Part shown: one piece after another, positions 1 through 6,519 of the stretch | Numbering within the stretch: position 1 is the first letter of the stretch | How the letters are laid out: each line of letters opens with the position of its first letter | From: Prolixibacteraceae bacterium | GTDB taxonomy: Bacteria > Bacteroidota > Bacteroidia > Bacteroidales > Prolixibacteraceae | Length of the DNA stretch: 19,196 bases | Assembly: GCA_003457135.1 (NCBI GenBank) | Contig: DMSQ01000010.1 | Span: 855 to 20,050 of the forward strand | Reading direction: 5' to 3' | Translations under genes and position numbers: made by a program | The notes under the pieces: model-generated | Told to the model about the DNA's origin: nothing | Database searches by the model: none | What the model saw: the letters and a program-made list of their open reading frames with translations, nothing else

Positions 1-1091
1 AGCCAGTAAATCATCCCGAAAGTCAGCAATCCGTTCCATCCAAGTGCGCCAATGTGAACGTGACCGATGGTCCAGTCGGTAAAGTGACTGATGGCATTTA
101 CGGTCTTAAACGAGAGCAATGGCCCTTCAAAAGTTGACATTCCGTAGGCAGTGATACCCACCACGAACATTTTCAGTACCGGTTCTTTGCGCACCTTGTC
201 CCACGCACCGCGCAATGTAAGCAATCCGTTGATCATACCTCCCCAGCTTGGGGCAAGCAACATGACAGAAAGGGTTGTTCCCAGCGCCTGAAGCCAGTCG
301 GGCAGCGAACTGTACAACAAATGGTGCGGCCCCGCCCATATATAAAGGAAAATGAGCGACCAGAAATGTACGATCGACAGTTTGTAGGAATAAACCGGGC
401 GTCCGGAAACTTTAGGAATAAAATAATACATCATTCCAAGAAATGGTGTGGTAAGGAAGAAAGCTACCGCATTGTGTCCGTACCACCATTGTACCAGTGC
501 ATCCTGAACACCCGCGTAAAGCGTGTAACTTTTCAGGAAACTTACCGGCACTGCCAGCGAATTGAAAATATGGAGAACAGCCACAGTAACCCATGTGGCA
601 ATGTAAAACCAGATTGAAACGTAAATGTGACTGGTGCGGCGTTGTAAAATGGTGCCGAACATGTTCCAGCCGAAAACCACCCAAACCAGCGTAATGGCAA
701 TGTCGATGGGCCATTCCAGTTCAGCGTATTCCTTGCCGGTTGTAAATCCGGCGAGCAATGTAACGGCTGCGGCCACTATAATCGACTGCCATCCCCAGAA
801 ATGGATTTTGCCCAGCAGTTCGCTGTACATGCGTGTTTTCAGCAATCGTTGCAGCGAATAATAAACCGCTGTAAAAATGGCATTTCCGACGAAAGCAAAA
901 ATAACGGCGTTGGTGTGTACCGGCCGGGTTCGCCCGAAGGTGGTGAATTCGAGCCCGAAATTCATCCACGGTATAAATATTTGCAGGGCAACCAGCAGGC
1001 CTGCCAATAAACCAACAACACCCCAAACAATGGTTGCAATTGCAAAATTGCGGGTCATCCGGTTGTCGTACGAAAATTTTTGTTGTTCCAT
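1..1091 (-). CDS. ccoN: cbb3-type cytochrome c oxidase subunit I (CcoN), 3'-truncated by window edge
   Basis: Heme-copper oxidase catalytic subunit of the cbb3 (C-family) terminal oxidase, an integral inner-membrane protein that reduces O2 and conserves energy at low oxygen. I translated the minus strand from the ATG at 1091; 363 codons are open and continue past position 1. Heme/copper ligands are visible: H59 in RPVHTNAV (low-spin heme), H206 in WWYGHNAVAFF and H256/H257 in WAGPHHLLY (CuB), and the pair H344/H346 in TIGHVHIGALGWNG. The PSWGGMINGL loop is also typical of CcoN. No frameshift is needed. In many Bacteroidota ccoN is fused to or followed by ccoO and ccoP, but that part lies outside the window. 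It sits downstream of ccoI and ccoS on the same strand, 138 bp after ccoS. The start has only a weak ribosome binding site, as is common in this phylum. Confidence 0.95.
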   Translation of the reverse strand, partial: MEQQKFSYDNRMTRNFAIATIVWGVVGLLAGLLVALQIFIPWMNFGLEFTTFGRTRPVHTNAVIFAFVGNAIFTAVYYSLQRLLKTRMYSELLGKIHFWGWQSIIVAAAVTLLAGFTTGKEYAELEWPIDIAITLVWVVFGWNMFGTILQRRTSHIYVSIWFYIATWVTVAVLHIFNSLAVPVSFLKSYTLYAGVQDALVQWWYGHNAVAFFLTTPFLGMMYYFIPKVSGRPVYSYKLSIVHFWSLIFLYIWAGPHHLLYSSLPDWLQALGTTLSVMLLAPSWGGMINGLLTLRGAWDKVRKEPVLKMFVVGITAYGMSTFEGPLLSFKTVNAISHFTDWTIGHVHIGALGWNGLLTFGMIYW

Positions 1092-1151
1092 AGGTATTCT
1101 TTTATTTAGATATTCTATTTTTTGCGCTTTAGCTCTCAAATGTTATTTATT

Positions 1152-1237
1152 GTCATTAAGTCATTCATAGTCATTGGTGGTGTTTCGCACACCGGCTTTT
1201 CACAATTAATGGTGTGAAACGAATGACAATTAATGAC
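1152..1237. repeat. Mirrored GTCATT/AATGAC cluster with hairpin, ccoS-ccoN spacer
   Basis: Three GTCATT hexamers (1152, 1160, 1170) are followed by two AATGAC hexamers in inverse orientation (1222, 1232). Between them lies a small hairpin, GGTGT (1179-1183) pairing with ACACC (1189-1193). A longer imperfect alternative pairs 1182-1193 with 1211-1220 (GGTGTGAAAC). The outer GTCATT at 1170 can pair with AATGAC at 1222. The last AATGAC overlaps the final codons and stop of ccoS. It could be a dispersed repeat or a transcript-processing structure; there is no U-tract, so it is not a standard terminator. Confidence 0.55.
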
Positions 1238-1469
1238 TTTCTCCATTTTCTGCCAACTGCGATTTCTCTCTTTTTTTTGCCAACTGCGACTGATCACTGC
1301 GACTTTTCTCTTCCTCTTCATTCTTCACCTCCGGATCGTCGAACAAAATCCTGACCGATGGCGTGTAGGTATCTTCGTACTGGCCATTTTTTACTGACCA
1401 GATGAAAGCAACCAGAAATGCCCCTGCCATTACGATTGCTGCAAAAACCAATACGAATACTACTGACAT
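1230..1469 (-). CDS. ccoS: cbb3-type cytochrome oxidase assembly protein CcoS, with extended tail
   Basis: Small single-span membrane protein needed for maturation of the cbb3 oxidase, where it acts in cofactor insertion alongside CcoI. 79 residues: one N-terminal transmembrane helix (about residues 3-25, ending AFIWSVKNGQYED) followed by the family hallmark TPSVRILFDD (residues 36-45). Family members usually stop soon after the FDD motif. Here residues 46-79 form a charged, repetitive tail (EEEEK, then SQLAKKREK and SQLAENGES) encoded by short direct repeats. The coding strand includes a run of eight A (1271-1278), a slippage-prone site that would alter only the tail. Position between ccoI and ccoN supports the call. 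Confidence 0.88.
   Translation of the reverse strand: MSVVFVLVFAAIVMAGAFLVAFIWSVKNGQYEDTYTPSVRILFDDPEVKNEEEEKSRSDQSQLAKKREKSQLAENGESH
1251..1310. repeat. Short direct repeats inside ccoS 3' end
   Basis: TGCCAACTGCGA occurs at 1251-1262 and again at 1278-1289. A partial third unit (ACTGCGAC followed by TTTTCTCTT) begins near 1297 and resembles the stretch after the first copy. The copies encode the repeated SQLA element in the CcoS tail. The pattern looks like local expansion of a simple repeat into the 3' end of the gene. Confidence 0.6.
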
Positions 1470-1521
1470 AGCTACTTATAGATTATTTTTCATTCATTTT
1501 ACTGATCTAATTTTTTCATCA

Positions 1522-1616
1522 GTCATTCTTTTTGTCATTCAATGGTCATTCAGTTGTTATTGTTTGCTTTTCTAACTTGCAATTTGTTTAATGACTATAA
1601 ATGACCACTTAATGAC
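1522..1616. repeat. Mirrored GTCATT/AATGAC cluster, ccoI-ccoS spacer
   Basis: Three GTCATT hexamers at 1522, 1534 and 1545 face three AATGAC hexamers at 1590, 1600 and 1611. Spacing is about 10-12 bp on each side, so all three pairs can align in one long interrupted hairpin with a loop of about 39 nt (1551-1589). The rest of the 184-bp spacer between ccoI and ccoS is AT-rich, and I see no promoter or ORF in it. The same hexamers occur in mirrored form in the ccoS-ccoN spacer. Confidence 0.55.
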
Positions 1617-1653
1617 TATTTATTGACTTCCAGAACATTTATAATTTCAGATT

Positions 1654-4050
1654 TCACAATCGTGAACCTTTCGCTGATAAATGTATTGAAAAACTTGCAA
1701 ACGCCACCACCGACACCGAACTTATTGGCATCAGTATCGCCGCCACGATTGGGGTCAGATTTCCCTGAACGGCAAACGATAAACCCACGATGTTGTACAA
1801 AAATGAAATCAGGAAACCCGCCTTCACAACGGTCATGCTTCGGTGGGTAAACTGTATGAATTTATCGAGATTGCTGAATTGTTTTGATTGCAGAATGGCA
1901 TCGCAGGCAGGCGAGAAGTTGAAAACATTGTCGGCGATCACAATTCCCACATTACTTTCGTTCAGCGCACCGGCATCGTTCAGCCCATCGCCGATCATCA
2001 AAACCTTTCGGCCTTCCTTCTGTAATTTCCTGATATAGTTTAGTTTATCTGTTGGAGATTGGTTGAAATGCAGGCTTCTGTCATTCCCGAAAAATTGAAT
2101 CAGCCTGGCTCTTTCCGCATCGTTATCGCCTGTCAAAAGATGCAATTCGTGTGTTTTTTTCAATTTACTGATGAGCTCCTGCAATCCGGGACGGTATTCG
2201 TTTTCGAGCTGAAAATGGCCGACAACCGCATCTTTGAAATAAATCCAGACTTCGGTTTTAAGGTTTTCCTCTTTGCTCATTTCTCCGGTCACGAAATATT
2301 TCGATCCCATGTTGATCCGGATGCCATTCACCAATCCGGTAATCCCAAGTGATGGAATTTCCTGAAAATCGGTTACTTCCAGAATGTCATCGCCTTCAAT
2401 GGAATTGTAAATTGTTTTGCTCAATGGGTGCGAAGAATGAAATGCCAGCGATTTGATCATCCTCAATTGTTCAGCAGTCAGTTCTTTCCCCACAAACCGG
2501 ATATCTGTCGATTGAGCGTTGGTGATCGTGCCTGTTTTGTCGAAAACCACCGTGTCCACTTTGTACAGATGTTCGATTACCGCGGTGTTTTTCAGGTAGA
2601 AACCTTTTCGTCCGTATTGCCTCATGGTACTGCCGAAAGTGAACGGAACTGTCAGCGCCAGCGCACAGGGACAAGCAATAATCAGTACCGAAGTAAAGGC
2701 GAAAAGTGCAAGTTCAGGCTTGTTGAAATACCAGAAAACACCTGATCCGATGGCGATAAGCACAATCACAACCGTAAAATACTGACTAACCCGGTTGATG
2801 ATGGTATTGAGTTTATTGTTTGCAGTAAACGGATTTTCTACCTGGTTCCAAAGTTGGGTGAGGTAACTTTGCTGGACTTCTTTTTCGATGGTGAGTTCTA
2901 TCGCGCTCCCAATCTGGCGGCCACCCGCAAAGACAAAATCACCGGCTGTCTTTGTCACGGGCATCGATTCGCCGGTCACAAAACTGTAGTCAATGCTGGC
3001 CGTTGTGCTTTTCAGGATCGAATCGGCGGGAACAATTTCCTGGTTGCGAACCAGAATCCGGTCGCCCGATTTCAGATCTTCCAGCGGGATGGTAACATTT
3101 CCGGAGTTGGTAATTTTGGTTACTGCCAGCGGAAAGTAAGTTTTGTAATCGCGCTCGAACGAAAGCGCCTGATAGGTTTTTCCTTGATACCAGCGGCCAA
3201 TCAGCATAAAAAAGACCAGTCCTGTGAGCGAGTCGATGTACCCAATTCCCGCTCCTGAAACGATTTCGACCAGGCTTTGGGTAAAAAGTGTGACCAATCC
3301 GAGCGCAATCGGCAGGTCGATGCTGATCATTTTTTTCTTCAGGCTTTTGTATGCCGTCAGGAAATAGTCGCTGGCGCTGTACAATAAAACCGGAATGGCG
3401 AGTAAAACACTTAGCCACCCAAACAATTTTTTCATGTCGGCTTCCAGAAATTCATTTCCGGGCAGGTATTGCGGGAAATGATAAACCATGGCGTTCATAA
3501 AACCGAAAGCTGCAACGCCGATTTTGATGAAAAGCTTTTTATCCGATTGGTCGGCTGACTTTTTATCGATGCTATGCTGGTTGATTTCAGGAATATAATG
3601 GATGCTTACGAGCAAATCGACCAGTTGCCGCAGCGAAATCTCGCTTTCGTTAAAAGTGATGTTGACCTCTTTCTTCGGGAAATTTACAAACGACTGCATG
3701 ATGCCCTTGTTGAGGCGGTGCAGGTTTTCGAGCAGCCAGATACACGAAGCGCAATGTATTTCGGGAATGAAAAAACTAACTTTTGAGATGCCGCCTTCCG
3801 AGAAATTCAGGATTTTTGATTTGAACTGGTCGAGGTCGAGAAATGCGTAGGTTTCGCTGGCGGGAAGTTGCGTTTCGTCGATTTTGATCCCGGCCATTGG
3901 CTCAATCTGGTAATATTGTTTCAACTGGCTGGTGTGAAGAATCTGGTAAACGGTTGAGCAGCCCGAACAGCAGAAAGGGTTCCCCTCAAAGACAACAGGT
4001 GATTTTCCGCACGAATTCCCGCAATGGATACATTTCAATTCTTCGCTCAT
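1654..4050 (-). CDS. ccoI: Copper-translocating P1B-type ATPase, CcoI/FixI type
   Basis: Membrane copper exporter that supplies copper for assembly of the CuB centre of cbb3 oxidase. 798 residues. The N-terminal Cys-rich metal-binding module has C7-x2-C10, C14, C27, C28 and C31. A heavy-metal-associated domain follows, with C100-A-S-C103. Transmembrane segments start near residue 172. The actuator motif TGES is at 359-362. The metal-site motif C460-P-C462 lies in a membrane helix, the phosphorylation motif D504-KTGT follows, then the HP motif (541-542) and GDGLND (687-692). All catalytic residues are present. The Cys-rich N-terminal module plus GDGLNDAGALNES separates this CcoI/FixI class from ordinary CopA. 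It is first in the minus-strand order ccoI-ccoS-ccoN. I see no clear Bacteroidota promoter in the 200 bp divergent region shared with rpsF on this side. Confidence 0.93.
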   Translation of the reverse strand: MSEELKCIHCGNSCGKSPVVFEGNPFCCSGCSTVYQILHTSQLKQYYQIEPMAGIKIDETQLPASETYAFLDLDQFKSKILNFSEGGISKVSFFIPEIHCASCIWLLENLHRLNKGIMQSFVNFPKKEVNITFNESEISLRQLVDLLVSIHYIPEINQHSIDKKSADQSDKKLFIKIGVAAFGFMNAMVYHFPQYLPGNEFLEADMKKLFGWLSVLLAIPVLLYSASDYFLTAYKSLKKKMISIDLPIALGLVTLFTQSLVEIVSGAGIGYIDSLTGLVFFMLIGRWYQGKTYQALSFERDYKTYFPLAVTKITNSGNVTIPLEDLKSGDRILVRNQEIVPADSILKSTTASIDYSFVTGESMPVTKTAGDFVFAGGRQIGSAIELTIEKEVQQSYLTQLWNQVENPFTANNKLNTIINRVSQYFTVVIVLIAIGSGVFWYFNKPELALFAFTSVLIIACPCALALTVPFTFGSTMRQYGRKGFYLKNTAVIEHLYKVDTVVFDKTGTITNAQSTDIRFVGKELTAEQLRMIKSLAFHSSHPLSKTIYNSIEGDDILEVTDFQEIPSLGITGLVNGIRINMGSKYFVTGEMSKEENLKTEVWIYFKDAVVGHFQLENEYRPGLQELISKLKKTHELHLLTGDNDAERARLIQFFGNDRSLHFNQSPTDKLNYIRKLQKEGRKVLMIGDGLNDAGALNESNVGIVIADNVFNFSPACDAILQSKQFSNLDKFIQFTHRSMTVVKAGFLISFLYNIVGLSFAVQGNLTPIVAAILMPISSVSVVAFASFSIHLSAKGSRL

Positions 4051-4168
4051 AAGTTCGGGTCTGGCCGTTGATTTTCGGGATAAGTAAGGATTAACAAGCA
4101 GTTTTGTTCAGTGAATTATTGAAATAAAGTGAATTATTTGGTTGACGAAACTAATTAATTAAAACCCG

Positions 4169-4199
4169 TTTGTTAAAACGCGAATTATTTATAATTTTG
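4169..4199 (+). promoter_or_regulatory. Bacteroidota-type sigma promoter of the rpsF operon
   Basis: TTTG at 4169-4172 and TAATTTTG at 4192-4199 match the -33 TTTG and -7 TAnnTTTG elements of the Bacteroidota housekeeping sigma factor, with a 19-bp gap. Transcription would begin around 4205, giving a leader of about 48 nt before rpsF. Confidence 0.75.
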
Positions 4200-4203
4200 C
4201 GCG

Positions 4204-4217
4204 ACCTAAATTTAGGT
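4204..4217. promoter_or_regulatory. Perfect 14-bp palindrome at the rpsF start site
   Basis: ACCTAAATTTAGGT is a perfect palindrome lying 4 bp after the -7 element, where transcription should start. It could be a protein-binding operator. As RNA it would have almost no loop, so a DNA site is more plausible than a hairpin. A chance AT-rich palindrome cannot be excluded. Confidence 0.35.
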
Positions 4218-4252
4218 ATAAAGTATTCATGTTTAATTAATTTAGATGTTTT

Positions 4253-4606
4253 ATGAAAAACCAGTATGAAACCGTTTTCATCGTAACTCCCGTTTTATCT
4301 GATATTCAGGTAAAGGAAACGGTAAAAAAATTCAGGGACATCATCTCCGAACACGGTGGAGAGATGGTCAGTGAAGAAGACTGGGGATTACGCAAATTAG
4401 CTTATCCCATTCAAAAAAAATCGACAGGGTTTTATCAACTCTTCGAATTTGCCGCCGACCCATCGTTTGCAAAAACGTTGGAAACCCAATTCAGACGCGA
4501 TGAACGCATTATTCGCTTCCTGACTTTCAGCAAGGATAAACATGCCATTGCTTACAGTGAGAAAAGAAGAAACAAAACCAAAGCTAAAACTGAAAAGGAG
4601 AACTAA
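4253..4606 (+). CDS. rpsF: 30S ribosomal protein S6
   Basis: Binds 16S rRNA in the central platform of the small subunit as a heterodimer with S18. 117 residues, a little longer than the usual 95-100 core because of a basic C-terminal tail (EKRRNKTKAKTEKEN). Family features are the start KNQYETVFIVTP, then WGLRKLAYPIQKKSTGFYQLFEF and RRDERIIRFLTF. First gene of a three-gene operon; only 3 bp separate its stop from rpsR. The clear promoter about 50 bp upstream supports this ATG. Confidence 0.97.
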   Translation: MKNQYETVFIVTPVLSDIQVKETVKKFRDIISEHGGEMVSEEDWGLRKLAYPIQKKSTGFYQLFEFAADPSFAKTLETQFRRDERIIRFLTFSKDKHAIAYSEKRRNKTKAKTEKEN

Positions 4607-4609
4607 ATT

Positions 4610-4879
4610 ATGGCCGCAAATTCAAGTGAAATCAGATATTTGACCCCCCCATCGGTTGAAATTAAAAAGAAAAAGTATTGCCGCTTTAAAAAGAACAAAA
4701 TCAAGTTCATTGACTATAAAGACGCTGAATTTTTGAAGAAATTCTTAAACGAGCAAGGTAAAATTTTACCCCGCCGTATTACAGGAACCTCTTTGAAGTA
4801 CCAACGCAAAGTGGCCAAAGCAGTTAAAAGAGCCCGTCATATCGCATTGTTGCCGTATGTGACTGATATGATGAAATAA
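4610..4879 (+). CDS. rpsR: 30S ribosomal protein S18
   Basis: Small-subunit platform protein that forms a complex with S6, encoded directly upstream. 89 residues. Hallmarks are KKKYCRFKK, IDYKDAEFLKKFLNEQGKILPRRITG and the helix TSLKYQRKVAKAVKRARHIALLPY. Intergenic distances of 3 bp upstream and 19 bp downstream indicate co-transcription with rpsF and rplI. Confidence 0.97.
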   Translation: MAANSSEIRYLTPPSVEIKKKKYCRFKKNKIKFIDYKDAEFLKKFLNEQGKILPRRITGTSLKYQRKVAKAVKRARHIALLPYVTDMMK

Positions 4880-4898
4880 TTTTTAAAGCTGAAGTAAA

Positions 4899-5345
4899 AT
4901 GGAAGTTATATTATTGCAAGATGTTGCACGTTTAGGATCGAAAGATGATGTTTTAACCGTGAAAAACGGTTACGGGCGCAACTTTCTGATTCCACAGAAG
5001 TTGGCAGTTATTGCCACCGAGTCGTCAAAAAAAGTACTGGCTGAAAATACCAGACAAAGGGCTCACAAAAATGCAAAATTGAAAGATCTTTCGTTAAGTG
5101 TGGCCGAAAGACTTAAAACTCTTCAACTGGTAATTGGCGCAAAAACAAGCAGTACCGGAAAAATTTTCGGTTCGGTCAATACCATTATGCTGGCAGAAGC
5201 TATCAATAGCAATGGATTCGAAATCGATCGCAAACAGATCATGATTTCGGAAGACCACGTTAAAGAAGTTGGACACTATACTGCCAAAATCAAATTACAC
5301 AAAGAAGTAATTGTCGAAATAGGTTTCGAAGTAGTTTCAGAATAA
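4899..5345 (+). CDS. rplI: 50S ribosomal protein L9
   Basis: Large-subunit protein that binds 23S rRNA near the L1 stalk base. 148 residues, the usual length. The N-terminal RNA-binding domain shows MEVILLQDVARLGSKDDVLTVKNGYGRNFLIP. A connecting helix (about 42-75) leads to the C-terminal domain with SSTGKIFGSVNTIMLAEAI. Last gene of the rpsF-rpsR-rplI operon, followed 50 bp later by a strong terminator. Confidence 0.97.
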   Translation: MEVILLQDVARLGSKDDVLTVKNGYGRNFLIPQKLAVIATESSKKVLAENTRQRAHKNAKLKDLSLSVAERLKTLQLVIGAKTSSTGKIFGSVNTIMLAEAINSNGFEIDRKQIMISEDHVKEVGHYTAKIKLHKEVIVEIGFEVVSE

Positions 5346-5394
5346 ATAATCGTTTTAAAACTAAGGTTCAAACATTTTTCAAACAAACAGTTAG

Positions 5395-5429
5395 AGCCAC
5401 TCGTATTCACATGCGGGTGGTTTTTTTTT
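5395..5429 (+). terminator. Rho-independent terminator after rplI
   Basis: CCACTCG (5397-5403) pairs with CGGGTGG (5414-5420) with one G-U pair and a 10-nt loop, followed by nine T (5421-5429). Placed 50 bp after the rplI stop. Confidence 0.85.
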
Positions 5430-5446
5430 GAGAACAATCAAATATC

Positions 5447-5523
5447 GAACGAGAAACAAAAAATAAGGAATTTCGAACGTGTAATTCGGTGTTTCTCATT
5501 TCTTATTCAGCGTTTCTTGTTTG
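5447..5523. repeat. Imperfect inverted repeat built on GAGAAAC/GTTTCTC
   Basis: The left arm (about 5447-5470) contains CGAACGAGAAAC and ATAAGGAA. The right arm (5500-5523) contains TTCTTATT and GTTTCTTGTTTG, the reverse complement with a few mismatches. A further GTTTCTC lies at 5491-5497. It fills most of the 249-bp spacer between the rplI terminator and the next gene. No ORF or clear promoter was seen in that spacer. Confidence 0.45.
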
Positions 5524-5594
5524 AAATTGAACAAAAAATGCCAGATTTAGTTACTAAACTACAACCTGTTCTAAAATTCTTAAATTAACTTGCC

Positions 5595-6467
5595 ATGAAA
5601 ACATTTCTGTCAATATTAGCGCTAATTATCTGTCTGATTGGCATTCCAGTCTTATCCGGGGCACAAAACAATCAGGACTCCATCAAATACCGGATTGAAA
5701 CCATTGACGGAAATGAATACATCGGCAAAATACTTCAGCGTTCGGCCGATAAAATCCGAATTAAAACGGAAAAATTGGGTGAAATTTCCATTTTAACATC
5801 CGACATTAAAAGAATAAGTGAAGTAACACAGACAATTGCAAAAGATGGAACCTACTGGCTCGACAATCCACAGTCCACACGGTACTTCTGGGCGCCCAAT
5901 GGTTACAACCTGAAATCAGGAGAAGGTTATTATCAAAATGTCTGGGTATTTTTTAATCAGGCTGTTTATGGATTTACCGATCACATTTCGGCCGGAGTTG
6001 GAGTTGTCCCGCTATTTCTTTTCGCCGGAGCCCCCACGCCAGCCTGGCTTACAGCAAAATTCTCTGTACCGGTAGCCGAGAATAAATTCAATCTTGGAGC
6101 GGGTGCGCTGGTTGGAACTGTTATTGGCGAGGAAAAAACCGGATTCGGAATACTTTACGGAATTTCCACATTCGGATCAAAAGATAAAAACCTGAACATT
6201 GGTTTGGGATGGGCATTTGCCGGCGGGGAAATGGCTGAAAATCCAACAGTAAATATTAGCGCGATGATACGGACCGGGCCCAAAGGTTATTTCATCACTG
6301 AGAATTATTTCATTGGTACACCTGATGAATTTGTGGTGATGATGATGGTTGGCGGACGCAGAATTATTAAACGCGTTGGACTCGATTTCGGCGCAGTTAT
6401 CCCGATTTCCAGCGAAATGGAAGAGTTCATTGTCGCTCCCTGGCTCGGATTTACAATTCCGTTTTGA
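5595..6467 (+). CDS. Exported hypothetical protein, probable outer-membrane beta-structure
   Basis: I do not recognise a named family. 290 residues. An N-terminal signal peptide (MKTFLSILALIICLIGIPVLSGAQ) probably cleaves near residue 23. Residues about 31-76 (YRIETIDGNEYIGKILQRSADKIRIKTEKLGEISILTSDIKRI, quoted in part: DGNEYIGKIL, KIRIKTEKLG) look like a small beta-barrel domain of Sm/SH3-like type. The rest is glycine- and aromatic-rich with alternating hydrophobic strands (YGFTDHISAGVGVVPLFLF, FNLGAGALVGTVIG) and ends in FTIPF, a terminal Phe as in many outer-membrane barrels. Cytoplasmic function is unlikely. It is a single gene between a terminator and a convergent hairpin. The start is supported by the signal peptide. 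Confidence 0.8.
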   Translation: MKTFLSILALIICLIGIPVLSGAQNNQDSIKYRIETIDGNEYIGKILQRSADKIRIKTEKLGEISILTSDIKRISEVTQTIAKDGTYWLDNPQSTRYFWAPNGYNLKSGEGYYQNVWVFFNQAVYGFTDHISAGVGVVPLFLFAGAPTPAWLTAKFSVPVAENKFNLGAGALVGTVIGEEKTGFGILYGISTFGSKDKNLNIGLGWAFAGGEMAENPTVNISAMIRTGPKGYFITENYFIGTPDEFVVMMMVGGRRIIKRVGLDFGAVIPISSEMEEFIVAPWLGFTIPF

Positions 6468-6468
6468 A

Positions 6469-6515
6469 TAACTTTTCCAGAGTTTTATAAAGTTTACAAA
6501 ACTCTGGAAAAGTTA
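6469..6515. terminator. Perfect 18-bp hairpin, bidirectional terminator
   Basis: TAACTTTTCCAGAGTTTT (6469-6486) and AAAACTCTGGAAAAGTTA (6498-6515) are exact reverse complements around an 11-nt loop. It lies between the convergent stops at 6467 and 6522, with A/T-rich flanks on both sides, so it can terminate both transcripts. Confidence 0.8.
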
Positions 6516-6519
6516 AAAA

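Noticed and set aside
127..1026. Several 70-101 codon minus-strand ORFs in another frame, suggesting that ccoN is broken
   Set aside because: Direct translation from 1091 gives one uninterrupted CcoN frame to position 1 with all ligand histidines; the short ORFs are out-of-frame shadows.
2854..3258. 134-codon plus-strand ORF
   Set aside because: Lies fully antisense to intact ccoI and has no recognisable protein features.
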